Program-made: the position numbers and the translations under genes
In this document: positions 25,401-32,630 of the stretch, piece after piece
Layout: each line of letters begins with the position of its first letter
Position numbering within the stretch: the first letter of the stretch is position 1
From: Hyphomicrobiales bacterium
Lineage (GTDB): Bacteria > Pseudomonadota > Alphaproteobacteria > Rhizobiales > Beijerinckiaceae
NCBI GenBank assembly: GCA_003241815.1
Contig: QBLV01000002.1
Span: 1-34,178 of the forward strand
Direction of reading: 5' to 3'
DNA: 34,178 nucleotides
The notes under the pieces: model-generated
The model's database searches: none
What the model was told of the DNA's origin: nothing
What the model saw: the letters and a program-made list of their open reading frames with translations, nothing else

Positions 25401-26156
25401 CTAGAACTCCCCGCCATTGATCATCAGCGACTGGCCGTTGACCGAGCCGCTGCCGGGCCCGCAGAGATAGAGCACGCTGGCTGCGACCTCGTCGGGCGCA
25501 ATCAGCCGCCCTTGCGGGTTGGCCTTGACCATCTCGGCCAGCGCCTGCTCGCGTGTCGCGCCCGTCTTGGCGATGATGGTGTCTATCCCGCCAGCGACCA
25601 TGTCGGTGTCGGCATAGCCGGGGCAGACGGCATTGACCGTGACGCCGGAACGCGCCGTTTCCAGCGCCAGCGACTTCACCAACCCGACGACGGCGTGCTT
25701 GGCCGCGACATAGGCCGAGACATAAGCGTAGCCCCGATGGCCGGCGGTCGAGGCGATGGCGATCAAGCGCCCGTCACGGCGTTCGATCATGCCGGGCAGG
25801 GCGGCGTGGAACAGGTTGACCGTGCCGATCAGGTTGATCTCGGTCATTCGGCGGAAGCGTTCGGCCGGACTGCGCAGGAACGGCCCGGTCTCGACGGCGC
25901 CGGCATTGGCGATGGCGATATCGATGGGCTGCGCCTGCGCCAGCTGTGCGATCGACGTGCCGACGGCGGCCTCATTGGTGACGTCGCAGACGGCATGGGC
26001 ATCGGCATCGCCCGCCACGCAGACGGCCACCAGAGCGGCCTCGTCGCGACCCAGAACGGAAACGCGCGCACCCTGACGTCTGAGCGCGGCGGCGATCGCG
26101 CGGCCGATCCCGCGTCCGCCTCCGGTCACCACCGCGTGCCGCCCTGCCAGGAGCAT
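25401..26156 (-). CDS. Short-chain dehydrogenase/reductase (classical type) of the anthranilate cluster
   Basis: A 251-residue classical SDR, with cofactor motif TGGGRGIG near residue 11, NAGA near the fourth strand and a complete active site: Ser in IASTAGHRG and the Tyr-x3-Lys in YVAAKHAVVGLVKSLA. The start ATG at 26156 follows GGAGGT by seven bases; a longer reading would run through the operator region. It is the first gene of the minus-strand operon, with marR four bases downstream. It probably oxidises or reduces a hydroxy/keto-acyl-CoA intermediate, in the manner of 3-hydroxyacyl-CoA dehydrogenases. Confidence 0.93.
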   Translation of the reverse strand: MLLAGRHAVVTGGGRGIGRAIAAALRRQGARVSVLGRDEAALVAVCVAGDADAHAVCDVTNEAAVGTSIAQLAQAQPIDIAIANAGAVETGPFLRSPAERFRRMTEINLIGTVNLFHAALPGMIERRDGRLIAIASTAGHRGYAYVSAYVAAKHAVVGLVKSLALETARSGVTVNAVCPGYADTDMVAGGIDTIIAKTGATREQALAEMVKANPQGRLIAPDEVAASVLYLCGPGSGSVNGQSLMINGGEF

Positions 26157-26184
26157 CAGATCCACCTCCAGAAGCGCCCAATCT

Positions 26185-26198
26185 ATTTTAGGTCTAAA
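26185..26198. promoter_or_regulatory. Putative MarR operator 1, next to the minus-strand operon start
   Basis: TTTAGGTCTAAA (26187-26198) is a palindrome with five-base arms around GT. It is the same motif as the fuller site at 26340-26359, and it overlaps a TAAAAT -10-like hexamer on the minus strand (26190-26185). It lies 30 bp upstream of the SDR start codon. No good -35 was seen for this strand. Confidence 0.6.
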
Positions 26199-26328
26199 GC
26201 AATTTGCAAGCGCCCGCGAGCGACGGGTGCGATTTTGCACAACGGAGGTCGAATTCTGCCAATCGCCCCAGAAAGAACCGATTTTTGGCTGCGTCGATTG
26301 ATCTCGGTCAAGGCGCCGAGACAGCGGC

Positions 26329-26357
26329 TTGAGCCTAATTTATTTTAGGCCTAAAAT
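26329..26357 (+). promoter_or_regulatory. Sigma-70 type promoter of the monooxygenase/reductase gene
   Basis: -35 TTGAGC (26329-26334), a 17-bp spacer, and -10 TAAAAT (26352-26357, five of six to consensus). Initiation is predicted near 26364, about 25 bp before the ATG at 26389. The operator palindrome covers the end of the spacer and the -10, which would block RNA polymerase when bound. Confidence 0.6.
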
Positions 26358-26359
26358 AA
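26340..26359. promoter_or_regulatory. Putative MarR operator 2, perfect 20-bp palindrome over the -10 of the monooxygenase promoter
   Basis: TTATTTTAGG followed by its exact complement CCTAAAATAA. The core TTTAGGCCTAAA repeats the motif at 26187-26198. The two centres are 157 bp apart, close to 15 helical turns, so both sites face the same side of the DNA. The marR gene in the adjacent operon is the obvious candidate for its binding protein. Confidence 0.7.
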
Positions 26360-26388
26360 TTTTCGCAATCGGTTTTGGGGAGGGCATC

Positions 26389-28713
26389 ATGCGTATCGCG
26401 GTTGTCGGCGGCGGGCCTGCCGGACTCTATTTCGCCCTCCTGATGAAGCGCGACTGGCCCGACCTCGACATCACCGTCTTCGAGCGCAACCAACCGGACG
26501 ACACCTTCGGCTTCGGCGTGGTCTTTTCCGACCAGACGCTCGACATCTTCAAGGCCGCCGACCAGGCCAGTTACGCGGCGATCCGCGATAATTTCGCATA
26601 TTGGGACGATATCGAGGTCCACTTCAAGGACAGCGTCCACCGCGTTTCCGGCAACGGCTTCTGCGGCTGCTCGCGGCGCTCGCTGCTGCTGCTGGTGCAG
26701 GATCGTGCTCGCGAACTCGGGGTCACTTTGCGCTTCGGCGAGGAGGCCGACGACATCGAGACCCTCAAAGCGGAGTACGATCTCGTCGTCGGCGCCGACG
26801 GCATCAACAGCCGCATCCGCGAGGGCTGGCGCGACCGCTTCCAGCCCGAAGTCGATCTGCGCCCCAATCACTTCACCTGGATGGGCTCGACCCGGCCCTT
26901 CGACGCCTTCACCTTCTTCTTCAAGCAGACGCAATACGGCGTCTTCATCGCCCATTGCTACCAATACGAGGCCGGCCGCTCGACCTGGGTGCTGGAGACC
27001 GACCCCGAGACCTTTGCGAAAGCCGGCCTCGACGCCATGGACGAGGCGGCTTCCGCGGCTTTCCTCGAAGGCGTCTTCGCCGCAGAACTGCAGGGCCACA
27101 GGCTCGCCACCAACCGCTCGCTCTGGCGCAATTTCCCGATGATCCGCTGCCGCAACTGGGTCGTCGAGAACGTCGTGCTGATCGGCGACGCCAAGGCGAC
27201 GGCGCATTTCTCCATCGGCTCGGGCACCAAGCTCGCGATGGAGGATGCGATCGGCCTGCACAGGGCCTTCCACAAGGCGGGGCTGAACGTCGCCGAGGCG
27301 CTGGGCCTGTTCGAGCGCACCCGCCGCGAGGAGGTCGAGAAGACGCAGCATGCGGCCGACGTCTCGCTGGTCTGGTTCGAGCAGCTCAAGCGCTTCTGGG
27401 ATTTCGATCCCCTGCGCTTCGCCTTCGGCCTGATGACGCGCTCCAAGGCGATCACCTATGACAACCTCGCGCTGCGCGCGCCGGAGATGGTCGCGGCGGT
27501 CGACGCGATGGTCGCCGCCGAACTCGGCCCGCTCGCCCGACGCCGCAAGGATGGCACGGCTGCACCTCCCGCCTTCCAGCCGCTCGAGCTGCGCGAGATG
27601 CGCATCGAGAACCGCTTCGTCCTGGCGCCGATGTGCCAGTATTCGGCTGATGACGGCGTTCCCGGCGACTGGCACCTGATGCATTACGGCGCGCGCGCCA
27701 TCGGCGGGCCTGGCCTGATCTTCACCGAGATGACCTGCGTCTCGGCCGATGCCCGCATCACGCCGGGCTGCGCCGGGCTTTACACCGACGCGCAGGAATC
27801 CGCCTGGGCCCGCATCGTCGACTTCGTCCATGCCAACTCGGCGGCCAAGCTCTGTCTCCAGCTCGGTCATGCCGGACGCAAGGGGGCGACGAAGCTGATG
27901 TGGGAGGGCATGGACCGCCCGCTGGATGAGGGCGCCTGGCCGATCCTCTCTGCCTCGCCTCTGCCGTATTATCCCGAAAGCCAAGTGCCGCGCGAGATGA
28001 CGCGGGCCGACATGGACGCGGTCAAAGCAGATTTCGTCGCGGCCGCCGAGCGGGGTATGCGCGCCGGCTTCGACATGCTGGAGCTGCATTGCGCCCACGG
28101 CTATCTGCTGGCGAGCTTCCTGTCGCCGCTGACAAACCGCCGGGCGGATGAGTATGGCGGGTCGGTCGAGAACCGGCTGCGCTATCCGCTCGAGATATTC
28201 CGGGCGCTGCGCGAGGCCTGGCCGCGCGAGAAGCCCATGTCGGTGCGCATCTCTGCAACCGACTGGGCGCAAGGTGGTCTGTCGCCTGAGGATTCGGTGG
28301 CGATCGCCGAAGCCTTTGGGGCCGAGGGCTGCGACCTCGTCGACGTCTCGACCGGCCAGACGGTCCGTGAATCGCGCCCCGTCTATGGCCGAATGTTTCA
28401 GACCCCGTTCTCGGACCAGATCCGCAACGAGGCCCGGGTCGCGACCATGTGCGTCGGTAACATCACCACAGCCGACCAGGCCCACACCATCATCGCCTCC
28501 GGTCGCGCCGATCTCGTCGCGCTCGGGCGTCCGCATCTGGCCGATCCGTCGTTCGTGCTAAGGGCAGCGGCGTGGTACGGCGTCGATCTGATGCAGCCAG
28601 TGCAGTACGGGCCCGGCAAGGATCAACTCATGCGCAACACGCCGCGTGAGCGCCAGGATTTGGAGGAGTTGAAGCTCAAGGCGAAGCCGGGCCGCCACGC
28701 CGTTTCGCCATAG
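26389..28713 (+). CDS. abmA: 2-Aminobenzoyl-CoA monooxygenase/reductase (two-domain; alias bifunctional salicylyl-CoA 5-hydroxylase/oxidoreductase)
   Basis: A 774-residue fusion. Residues 1 to ~385 are an FAD-dependent aromatic hydroxylase: [10 protein letters not shown] at residue 7 onward, [10 protein letters not shown], and [22 protein letters not shown] from residue 266 in place of the usual GDAAH...P motif, a mark of this group. From ~395 an Old Yellow Enzyme-type flavin oxidoreductase follows ([37 protein letters not shown] with H567/H570, then [10 protein letters not shown]). In Azoarcus evansii this enzyme hydroxylates 2-aminobenzoyl-CoA at C5 with O2 and then reduces the ring to 2-amino-5-oxocyclohex-1-ene-1-carbonyl-CoA. 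The ATG at 26389 follows GGGGAGGG. Salicylyl-CoA is the main alternative substrate; the RidA gene argues for the amino compound. Confidence 0.92.
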   Translation: MRIAVVGGGPAGLYFALLMKRDWPDLDITVFERNQPDDTFGFGVVFSDQTLDIFKAADQASYAAIRDNFAYWDDIEVHFKDSVHRVSGNGFCGCSRRSLLLLVQDRARELGVTLRFGEEADDIETLKAEYDLVVGADGINSRIREGWRDRFQPEVDLRPNHFTWMGSTRPFDAFTFFFKQTQYGVFIAHCYQYEAGRSTWVLETDPETFAKAGLDAMDEAASAAFLEGVFAAELQGHRLATNRSLWRNFPMIRCRNWVVENVVLIGDAKATAHFSIGSGTKLAMEDAIGLHRAFHKAGLNVAEALGLFERTRREEVEKTQHAADVSLVWFEQLKRFWDFDPLRFAFGLMTRSKAITYDNLALRAPEMVAAVDAMVAAELGPLARRRKDGTAAPPAFQPLELREMRIENRFVLAPMCQYSADDGVPGDWHLMHYGARAIGGPGLIFTEMTCVSADARITPGCAGLYTDAQESAWARIVDFVHANSAAKLCLQLGHAGRKGATKLMWEGMDRPLDEGAWPILSASPLPYYPESQVPREMTRADMDAVKADFVAAAERGMRAGFDMLELHCAHGYLLASFLSPLTNRRADEYGGSVENRLRYPLEIFRALREAWPREKPMSVRISATDWAQGGLSPEDSVAIAEAFGAEGCDLVDVSTGQTVRESRPVYGRMFQTPFSDQIRNEARVATMCVGNITTADQAHTIIASGRADLVALGRPHLADPSFVLRAAAWYGVDLMQPVQYGPGKDQLMRNTPRERQDLEELKLKAKPGRHAVSP

Positions 28714-28822
28714 AACTGGGCTTCGCGCTACCATAGGAGCGCAGGCGGCGGAACATCGAACGGGGAAAAGGGTTTTCCATCTGCTCCCCGCTGTCACTGC
28801 GGGCTTCTGAAGGGGAAATCCT

Positions 28823-29158
28823 ATGCTTCGTTGCTTGCCGCGTCTTGCCCTCGCCGTCACCCTGTCGTCGCTGGCTTTCGCCGCATCGGCCCAGACATCC
28901 GCGACCACGACACCGCCGGAATCCCCCGCCGAGGCCAAGGCCAGCGGCGGGCTCGGCCCCAAGACCACAGACCCGACGCAGATCGACAAGGGCCAGAACA
29001 TGATTCTGCCCTCGGCCGGACGTTCGGAGCAATCCGCCGCGCCGACGATGGTTTACGACTGCAAGGAGAAGCCACAGGATTGCACGACGCCGGTCAATCC
29101 CGGCGACAAGGCCAGTGCTCCCGCCACATCGGCCACCCCGCCCGCACCGAAGCCCTGA
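28823..29158 (+). CDS. Small exported protein of unknown function
   Basis: A 111-residue protein with a clear signal peptide (MLRCLPRLALAVTLSSLAFAASA|Q). The mature part of about 88 residues is rich in Thr, Pro, Ala and Ser and contains one Cys pair in the segment DCKEKPQDC, which could form a disulphide in the periplasm. The ATG follows AAGGGGAAATCCT. The start lies 109 bp after the monooxygenase stop, and two small hairpins (28764-28778 and 28787-28803) lie in that gap, so it may have its own transcript. No family was recognised. Confidence 0.75.
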   Translation: MLRCLPRLALAVTLSSLAFAASAQTSATTTPPESPAEAKASGGLGPKTTDPTQIDKGQNMILPSAGRSEQSAAPTMVYDCKEKPQDCTTPVNPGDKASAPATSATPPAPKP

Positions 29159-29322
29159 GGCCTCTCAGCGGCTCTCCGTGATGCGCCGCCGGGCACCTTG
29201 GCTGATTGCGTGATTGCAATGGTGGCATTGTTTCGTCCGGCATTCCATTGCCGGCGATGCGCGCTATCTCTGCCCCGACAGTCGGGCGTCCTCGCCCGGC
29301 AACCATGTTGAGGGCCCAGCTC

Positions 29323-30270
29323 ATGAAGCTGACAGGAATCCACCACGTCACGGCGATCTCAGCCGACGCATCCGGCAACCGGCGGTTCTACGTCGAGACG
29401 CTGGGCATGCGGCTGGTCAAGAAAACCGTCAATCAGGACGACACGTCGGCTTATCACCTGTTCTACGCCGATGGTGCGGGCTCGCCCGGCAGCGACCTGA
29501 CCTTCTTCGACTGGCCGGCCTCTCCGGCCCGGCGGGGCACCCACTCCATCAGTCGCACGTCCTTGCGCGTAGCCGACGAAGCTTCATTGGAATGGTGGCG
29601 CGCGCGCCTCACCGAGGCCGGCATCGCCGTTACGCCGATCCGCCAGATCAACGGCCGCGCAGCGATCGATTTCGAGGATCCGGAAGGCCAGCGGCTGACC
29701 TTGATCGCTGATGGCGGCGCAATCCCCTTCGTCGTCTGGGACCGGAGCCCGGTTCCCGCCGAGCATCAGATCCGGGGCCTCGGGCCCGTCACCATCTCGG
29801 TGCCGAAGCTCGAGCGTACGGAAGTCGTGCTGACGCAGCTTCTCGGCCTTGAGGCCATAGGTAGCTATCGCGACGCTGCTCATGCCACAGGCGACATCCA
29901 TGTCTTCAAGATCGGGGAGGGCGGGCCGGCCGCCGAACTCCATGTCGCGGTCGAGCCCGATCTGCCGCAGGCGCGCGAAGGCGCAGGCGGCGTGCATCAT
30001 CTGGCGCTACGCACGCCGACTTTCGGCGATTACGACGCCTGGGCGGAGCGCCTGCGCGCTGCCGGCTATCCCAATAGCGGGCCCGTCGATCGCTTCTACT
30101 TCCGCTCGCTTTATCTGCGCGAGCCCAACGGCATCCTGATCGAGATCGCCACCGACGAGCCGGGCTTCGCCACGGACGAGCCGGCCGAGACGATGGGCGA
30201 AAAGCTCGCGCTGCCGCCCTTCCTCGAGGGCAAGCGGGCCCAGATCGAGGCGGGGCTGAAGCCGCTCTGA
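29323..30270 (+). CDS. VOC-family ring-cleaving dioxygenase-like protein (MhqO type)
   Basis: A 315-residue protein made of two glyoxalase/bleomycin-resistance/extradiol dioxygenase modules. The first starts KLTGIHHVTAIS and the second LGPVTISVPKLERTEVVL. Likely metal ligands are His7 or His8 (GIHHVT), the His pair in GVHHLALRT, and the Glu in GILIEIATDEPGF. MhqO-like proteins are annotated as hydroquinone-cleaving dioxygenases, but function is experimentally supported only in a few cases. The ATG at 29323 follows GAGGG by about nine bases; upstream in-frame ATGs lack a ribosome site. It lies beside the anthranilate genes without clear co-transcription, so it may handle quinol side products or be unrelated. 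Confidence 0.85.
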   Translation: MKLTGIHHVTAISADASGNRRFYVETLGMRLVKKTVNQDDTSAYHLFYADGAGSPGSDLTFFDWPASPARRGTHSISRTSLRVADEASLEWWRARLTEAGIAVTPIRQINGRAAIDFEDPEGQRLTLIADGGAIPFVVWDRSPVPAEHQIRGLGPVTISVPKLERTEVVLTQLLGLEAIGSYRDAAHATGDIHVFKIGEGGPAAELHVAVEPDLPQAREGAGGVHHLALRTPTFGDYDAWAERLRAAGYPNSGPVDRFYFRSLYLREPNGILIEIATDEPGFATDEPAETMGEKLALPPFLEGKRAQIEAGLKPL

Positions 30271-30482
30271 GGCCCCCCGGCCAGGCAGGGCCAATTGTCC
30301 TGATGCCATGCGGCGGGGGAAGGAGGCGTGCTCCCGCCGCACCGCAATTTATCCGCATGCGACGCGATCCGTTCACCCCGCTTTAACCACGCGCGCTTCT
30401 ACTCGACATCGGCAGGTTTGCCGGTTTCCGCTGTCGACATCGACGGTGGGCGTGTGTTGCGTCAGGTCGAGAGCGGTACGGT

Positions 30483-31634
30483 ATGTCGGGACAGGGCCTC
30501 AGGCTGCGTAAGGCGTCGCGCACCCGTTACCGGGTCGGCCACAATGTCGTGGTGCAACTCGCGGCCATCATTGTCGCCTGCGGCATCGGCTATGTCGCGC
30601 TCGAGCCCGGCCCCGATGCCCAGGTTCCAAACCGTGCGGCACCCGTTCGCGACGTCATGACGACGGGCTCCCTTGCAGCGTCGTCGACGGCCTACCGCGA
30701 TCTCCTCAAGCCAGGCTTCACATTGGGCACCACGCCGGGCTCATTCGGCGGCAACGCGCCGATGCAGGCCGGGCTTCACCGCCTCGCCGAGCCTGCTTCG
30801 TCTCCCTTGTCCATTCCGGAGCAGCCCGTTCTGGCGGGGGCGCCGACCTCGCAACCAACCGCGACGACGTCGCTGGTCGCCCTGCACACCGAAGCGCCTG
30901 CGACCCCACAACAGGCGGTGACCCGCATCCTCAAGGATGCGCCGCTGCCCATTCCGCGCCCGGCCGAACTGAAGCTGCCCGTCACGGCTGAACAGCCGGC
31001 CATCGCGCTGCGCCAGCCAACGCGGCGTGCCCGGGTTGCGGCGGCCCCGGCCCCGGTCGTCGAGGACAACCGCTCCTTCTTCGAGAAGATCTTCAGTGCG
31101 CCGCGCCAGCCCAACGGCCCGGCCATGGCCTATGCGCCGCCCGAGGACGACGTCGTCGATCGTTCGCGCGGCCGGCGGCTGAGCCCCTCATTCGGTCCGC
31201 CGCTCACCACGGGCAACGCGACCGCGATCTACGATATCAGCGCCAAAGTCGTGCATATGCCCAATGGCGAGAAGCTGGAGGCGCATTCCGGCCTCGGCGA
31301 CAAGATGGACGATCCGCGATTCGTCCATGTCCGGATGCATGGCGCGACCCCGCCCCACACTTACAACCTGGTCGAGCGCGAGGCGCTGTTCCATGGCAGC
31401 CGGGCCTTGCGCATGCACCCGGTCGGCGGCAGCAGTGCGATCTATGGCCGCTCCGGCCTGCTGACGCACCCCTATCTGCTCGGACCCAACGGCCAGTCGA
31501 ATGGCTGCGTCTCGTTCAAGGATTACGACCGCTTCCTCCAGGCCTATCTGCGCGGGGAGGTGAAGCGCCTCGTCGTGGTCGCCAGCATGAACGATGCGCC
31601 CTCTTCGTTGGTGGCGTCGCTGACGCGGAGGTGA
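30483..31634 (+). CDS. Membrane-anchored Tlde1/DUF2778 (L,D-transpeptidase-like) protein
   Basis: A 383-residue protein with a basic N-terminus, one membrane segment (VVVQLAAIIVACGIGYVAL, about 22-40), a Pro/Ala/Thr-rich linker of some 170 residues, and a C-terminal catalytic-like domain. That domain shows YDISAKVVHMPNGEKLEAHSG, HPYLLGPNGQSNGCVSF with Cys342 in the SNGC motif, and upstream conserved His residues. This is the DUF2778/Tlde1 fold, related to L,D-transpeptidases; the Salmonella Tlde1 effector attacks peptidoglycan stem peptides. Here the membrane anchor suggests a housekeeping wall-modifying role rather than a secreted toxin, and no secretion or immunity genes are adjacent. The ribosome site is weak (GAGAGCGG). 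Confidence 0.82.
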   Translation: MSGQGLRLRKASRTRYRVGHNVVVQLAAIIVACGIGYVALEPGPDAQVPNRAAPVRDVMTTGSLAASSTAYRDLLKPGFTLGTTPGSFGGNAPMQAGLHRLAEPASSPLSIPEQPVLAGAPTSQPTATTSLVALHTEAPATPQQAVTRILKDAPLPIPRPAELKLPVTAEQPAIALRQPTRRARVAAAPAPVVEDNRSFFEKIFSAPRQPNGPAMAYAPPEDDVVDRSRGRRLSPSFGPPLTTGNATAIYDISAKVVHMPNGEKLEAHSGLGDKMDDPRFVHVRMHGATPPHTYNLVEREALFHGSRALRMHPVGGSSAIYGRSGLLTHPYLLGPNGQSNGCVSFKDYDRFLQAYLRGEVKRLVVVASMNDAPSSLVASLTRR

Positions 31635-31669
31635 TCGCCGCGTGATCGCGCGACCGGGAACGATGGTGC

Positions 31670-31700
31670 ATGATCGTGGTTGAGCCCTCGTCACGATCAT
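31670..31700. terminator. Strong stem-loop between the Tlde1-like gene and the DUF6152 gene
   Basis: ATGATCGTG (31670-31678) pairs exactly with CACGATCAT (31692-31700) around a 13-base loop. Alternative outer arms CGGGAACGAT and ATCGTCCCG could form a competing stem. No T-run follows, so it may be a transcript end or a structured leader for the downstream gene. Confidence 0.4.
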
Positions 31701-31718
31701 CGTCCCGGGAGATGCGCC

Positions 31719-32126
31719 ATGATCCACGCTCCACTTCGTCAGGCCGGACACCGGCGCTTCGTCATCGCGGCTCTGGCCGGCGCCGCTATCCTGTCCAGCC
31801 TCCCCGTGCTCGCCCATCATGGCTGGTCATGGGCGGAGGGCGAGCAGATGGAGCTCAAGGGGACCATCAAGACGATCTCGATGGCGCCGCCTCACCCAAT
31901 GCTGATGGTAACCGCAGCGGACGGCAAGGAGTGGCAGGTCGACCTCGGCAACCCCAGCCAGACCCAGCGCTCGGGCTTCACGGGCGACACCGCCAAGCCC
32001 GGTGAGGCCATCACCGCCTTGGGCAATCGCCATCTCGACAAGAGCAAGGCCCATATGAAGGCCGTGCGTATCGTCATCGCCGGCAAGAACTATGACATGT
32101 ATCCGGAGCGCATCCGCACGAACTGA
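31719..32126 (+). CDS. DUF6152 family exported protein
   Basis: A 135-residue protein with a basic N-terminus (MIHAPLRQAGHRR), a hydrophobic export signal and cleavage near PVLA|HH. The mature part starts HHGWSW and contains LKGTIKTISMAPPHPMLMVTAADGKEWQVDL, a small beta-rich domain of the type called DUF6152. The His-rich mature N-terminus might bind a metal; that is speculation. The ATG at 31719 follows GGGAGA by seven bases. The next gene starts six bases after its stop, so the two form a pair. Confidence 0.8.
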   Translation: MIHAPLRQAGHRRFVIAALAGAAILSSLPVLAHHGWSWAEGEQMELKGTIKTISMAPPHPMLMVTAADGKEWQVDLGNPSQTQRSGFTGDTAKPGEAITALGNRHLDKSKAHMKAVRIVIAGKNYDMYPERIRTN

Positions 32127-32132
32127 CGCGGC

Positions 32133-32600
32133 ATGGAGCTTCTCGCAGGTCTCGGCACGTGGCCCGGAGCCGTCCTGCTCCAGCAGAACGGCACGATCTA
32201 CCTTCTCGTCAACGCCAGCCACATCCTCGGCATCGCGCTGCTGATCGGCGCCATCCTGTCTCTCGATCTGAGGCTGATCGGATTCTTCCCGTCGGTGCCC
32301 GTCGCGGTCGTCGCGCCGTTCCTGTCGCGCATCGCAGCCTGCGGACTGGGGCTTGCCCTGCTGACGGGGGCCTGGCTGTTCACCGTGCGACCGGCGGAAT
32401 ACGCCGGAAACGCCGCATTCCTGTGGAAGCTCGGCTTGCTGCTGATCGCGCTGGTCAATGTCGCGGCCCAGCACCGCAGTGCCGCCTATGCCATGGCCAT
32501 GACCGGCGTGGTGTCGCCGCCCGTCCGGGTCAGGGCCTTTGCCTCTGCCACTCTCTGGCTTGGGGTTCTTCTCGCAGGCCGCTGGATCGGCTTCCTTTAA
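32133..32600 (+). CDS. Small integral membrane protein (DUF2214/DUF6644-like)
   Basis: A 155-residue protein with about four membrane helices: residues ~22-44 (YLLVNASHILGIALLIGAIL), ~64-83 (RIAACGLGLALLTGAWLF), ~96-111 and ~137-153. The first helix carries a His in the membrane (NASHILG). Proteins of this kind commonly sit beside DUF6152 genes, suggesting an exported protein and membrane partner. No enzymatic motif is seen. It converges on topA with a gap of only 30 bp, in which no clear terminator was found. Confidence 0.78.
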   Translation: MELLAGLGTWPGAVLLQQNGTIYLLVNASHILGIALLIGAILSLDLRLIGFFPSVPVAVVAPFLSRIAACGLGLALLTGAWLFTVRPAEYAGNAAFLWKLGLLLIALVNVAAQHRSAAYAMAMTGVVSPPVRVRAFASATLWLGVLLAGRWIGFL

Positions 32601-32630
32601 GCGCAGCCCAGACCTGTCGCAGCCGCTTCG

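Noticed and set aside
26335-28536. 733-codon open frame antisense to the monooxygenase/reductase gene
   Set aside because: No recognisable family, strongly Asp/Arg/Gly/Leu-biased composition typical of GC-rich shadow frames, and the plus-strand gene is fully conserved.
28764-28803. Small hairpins (GGAAAA-GGG-TTTTCC; CCCGC-GCGGG) as a terminator after the monooxygenase gene
   Set aside because: Stems of five or six pairs without a following T-run; too weak to call as a terminator.
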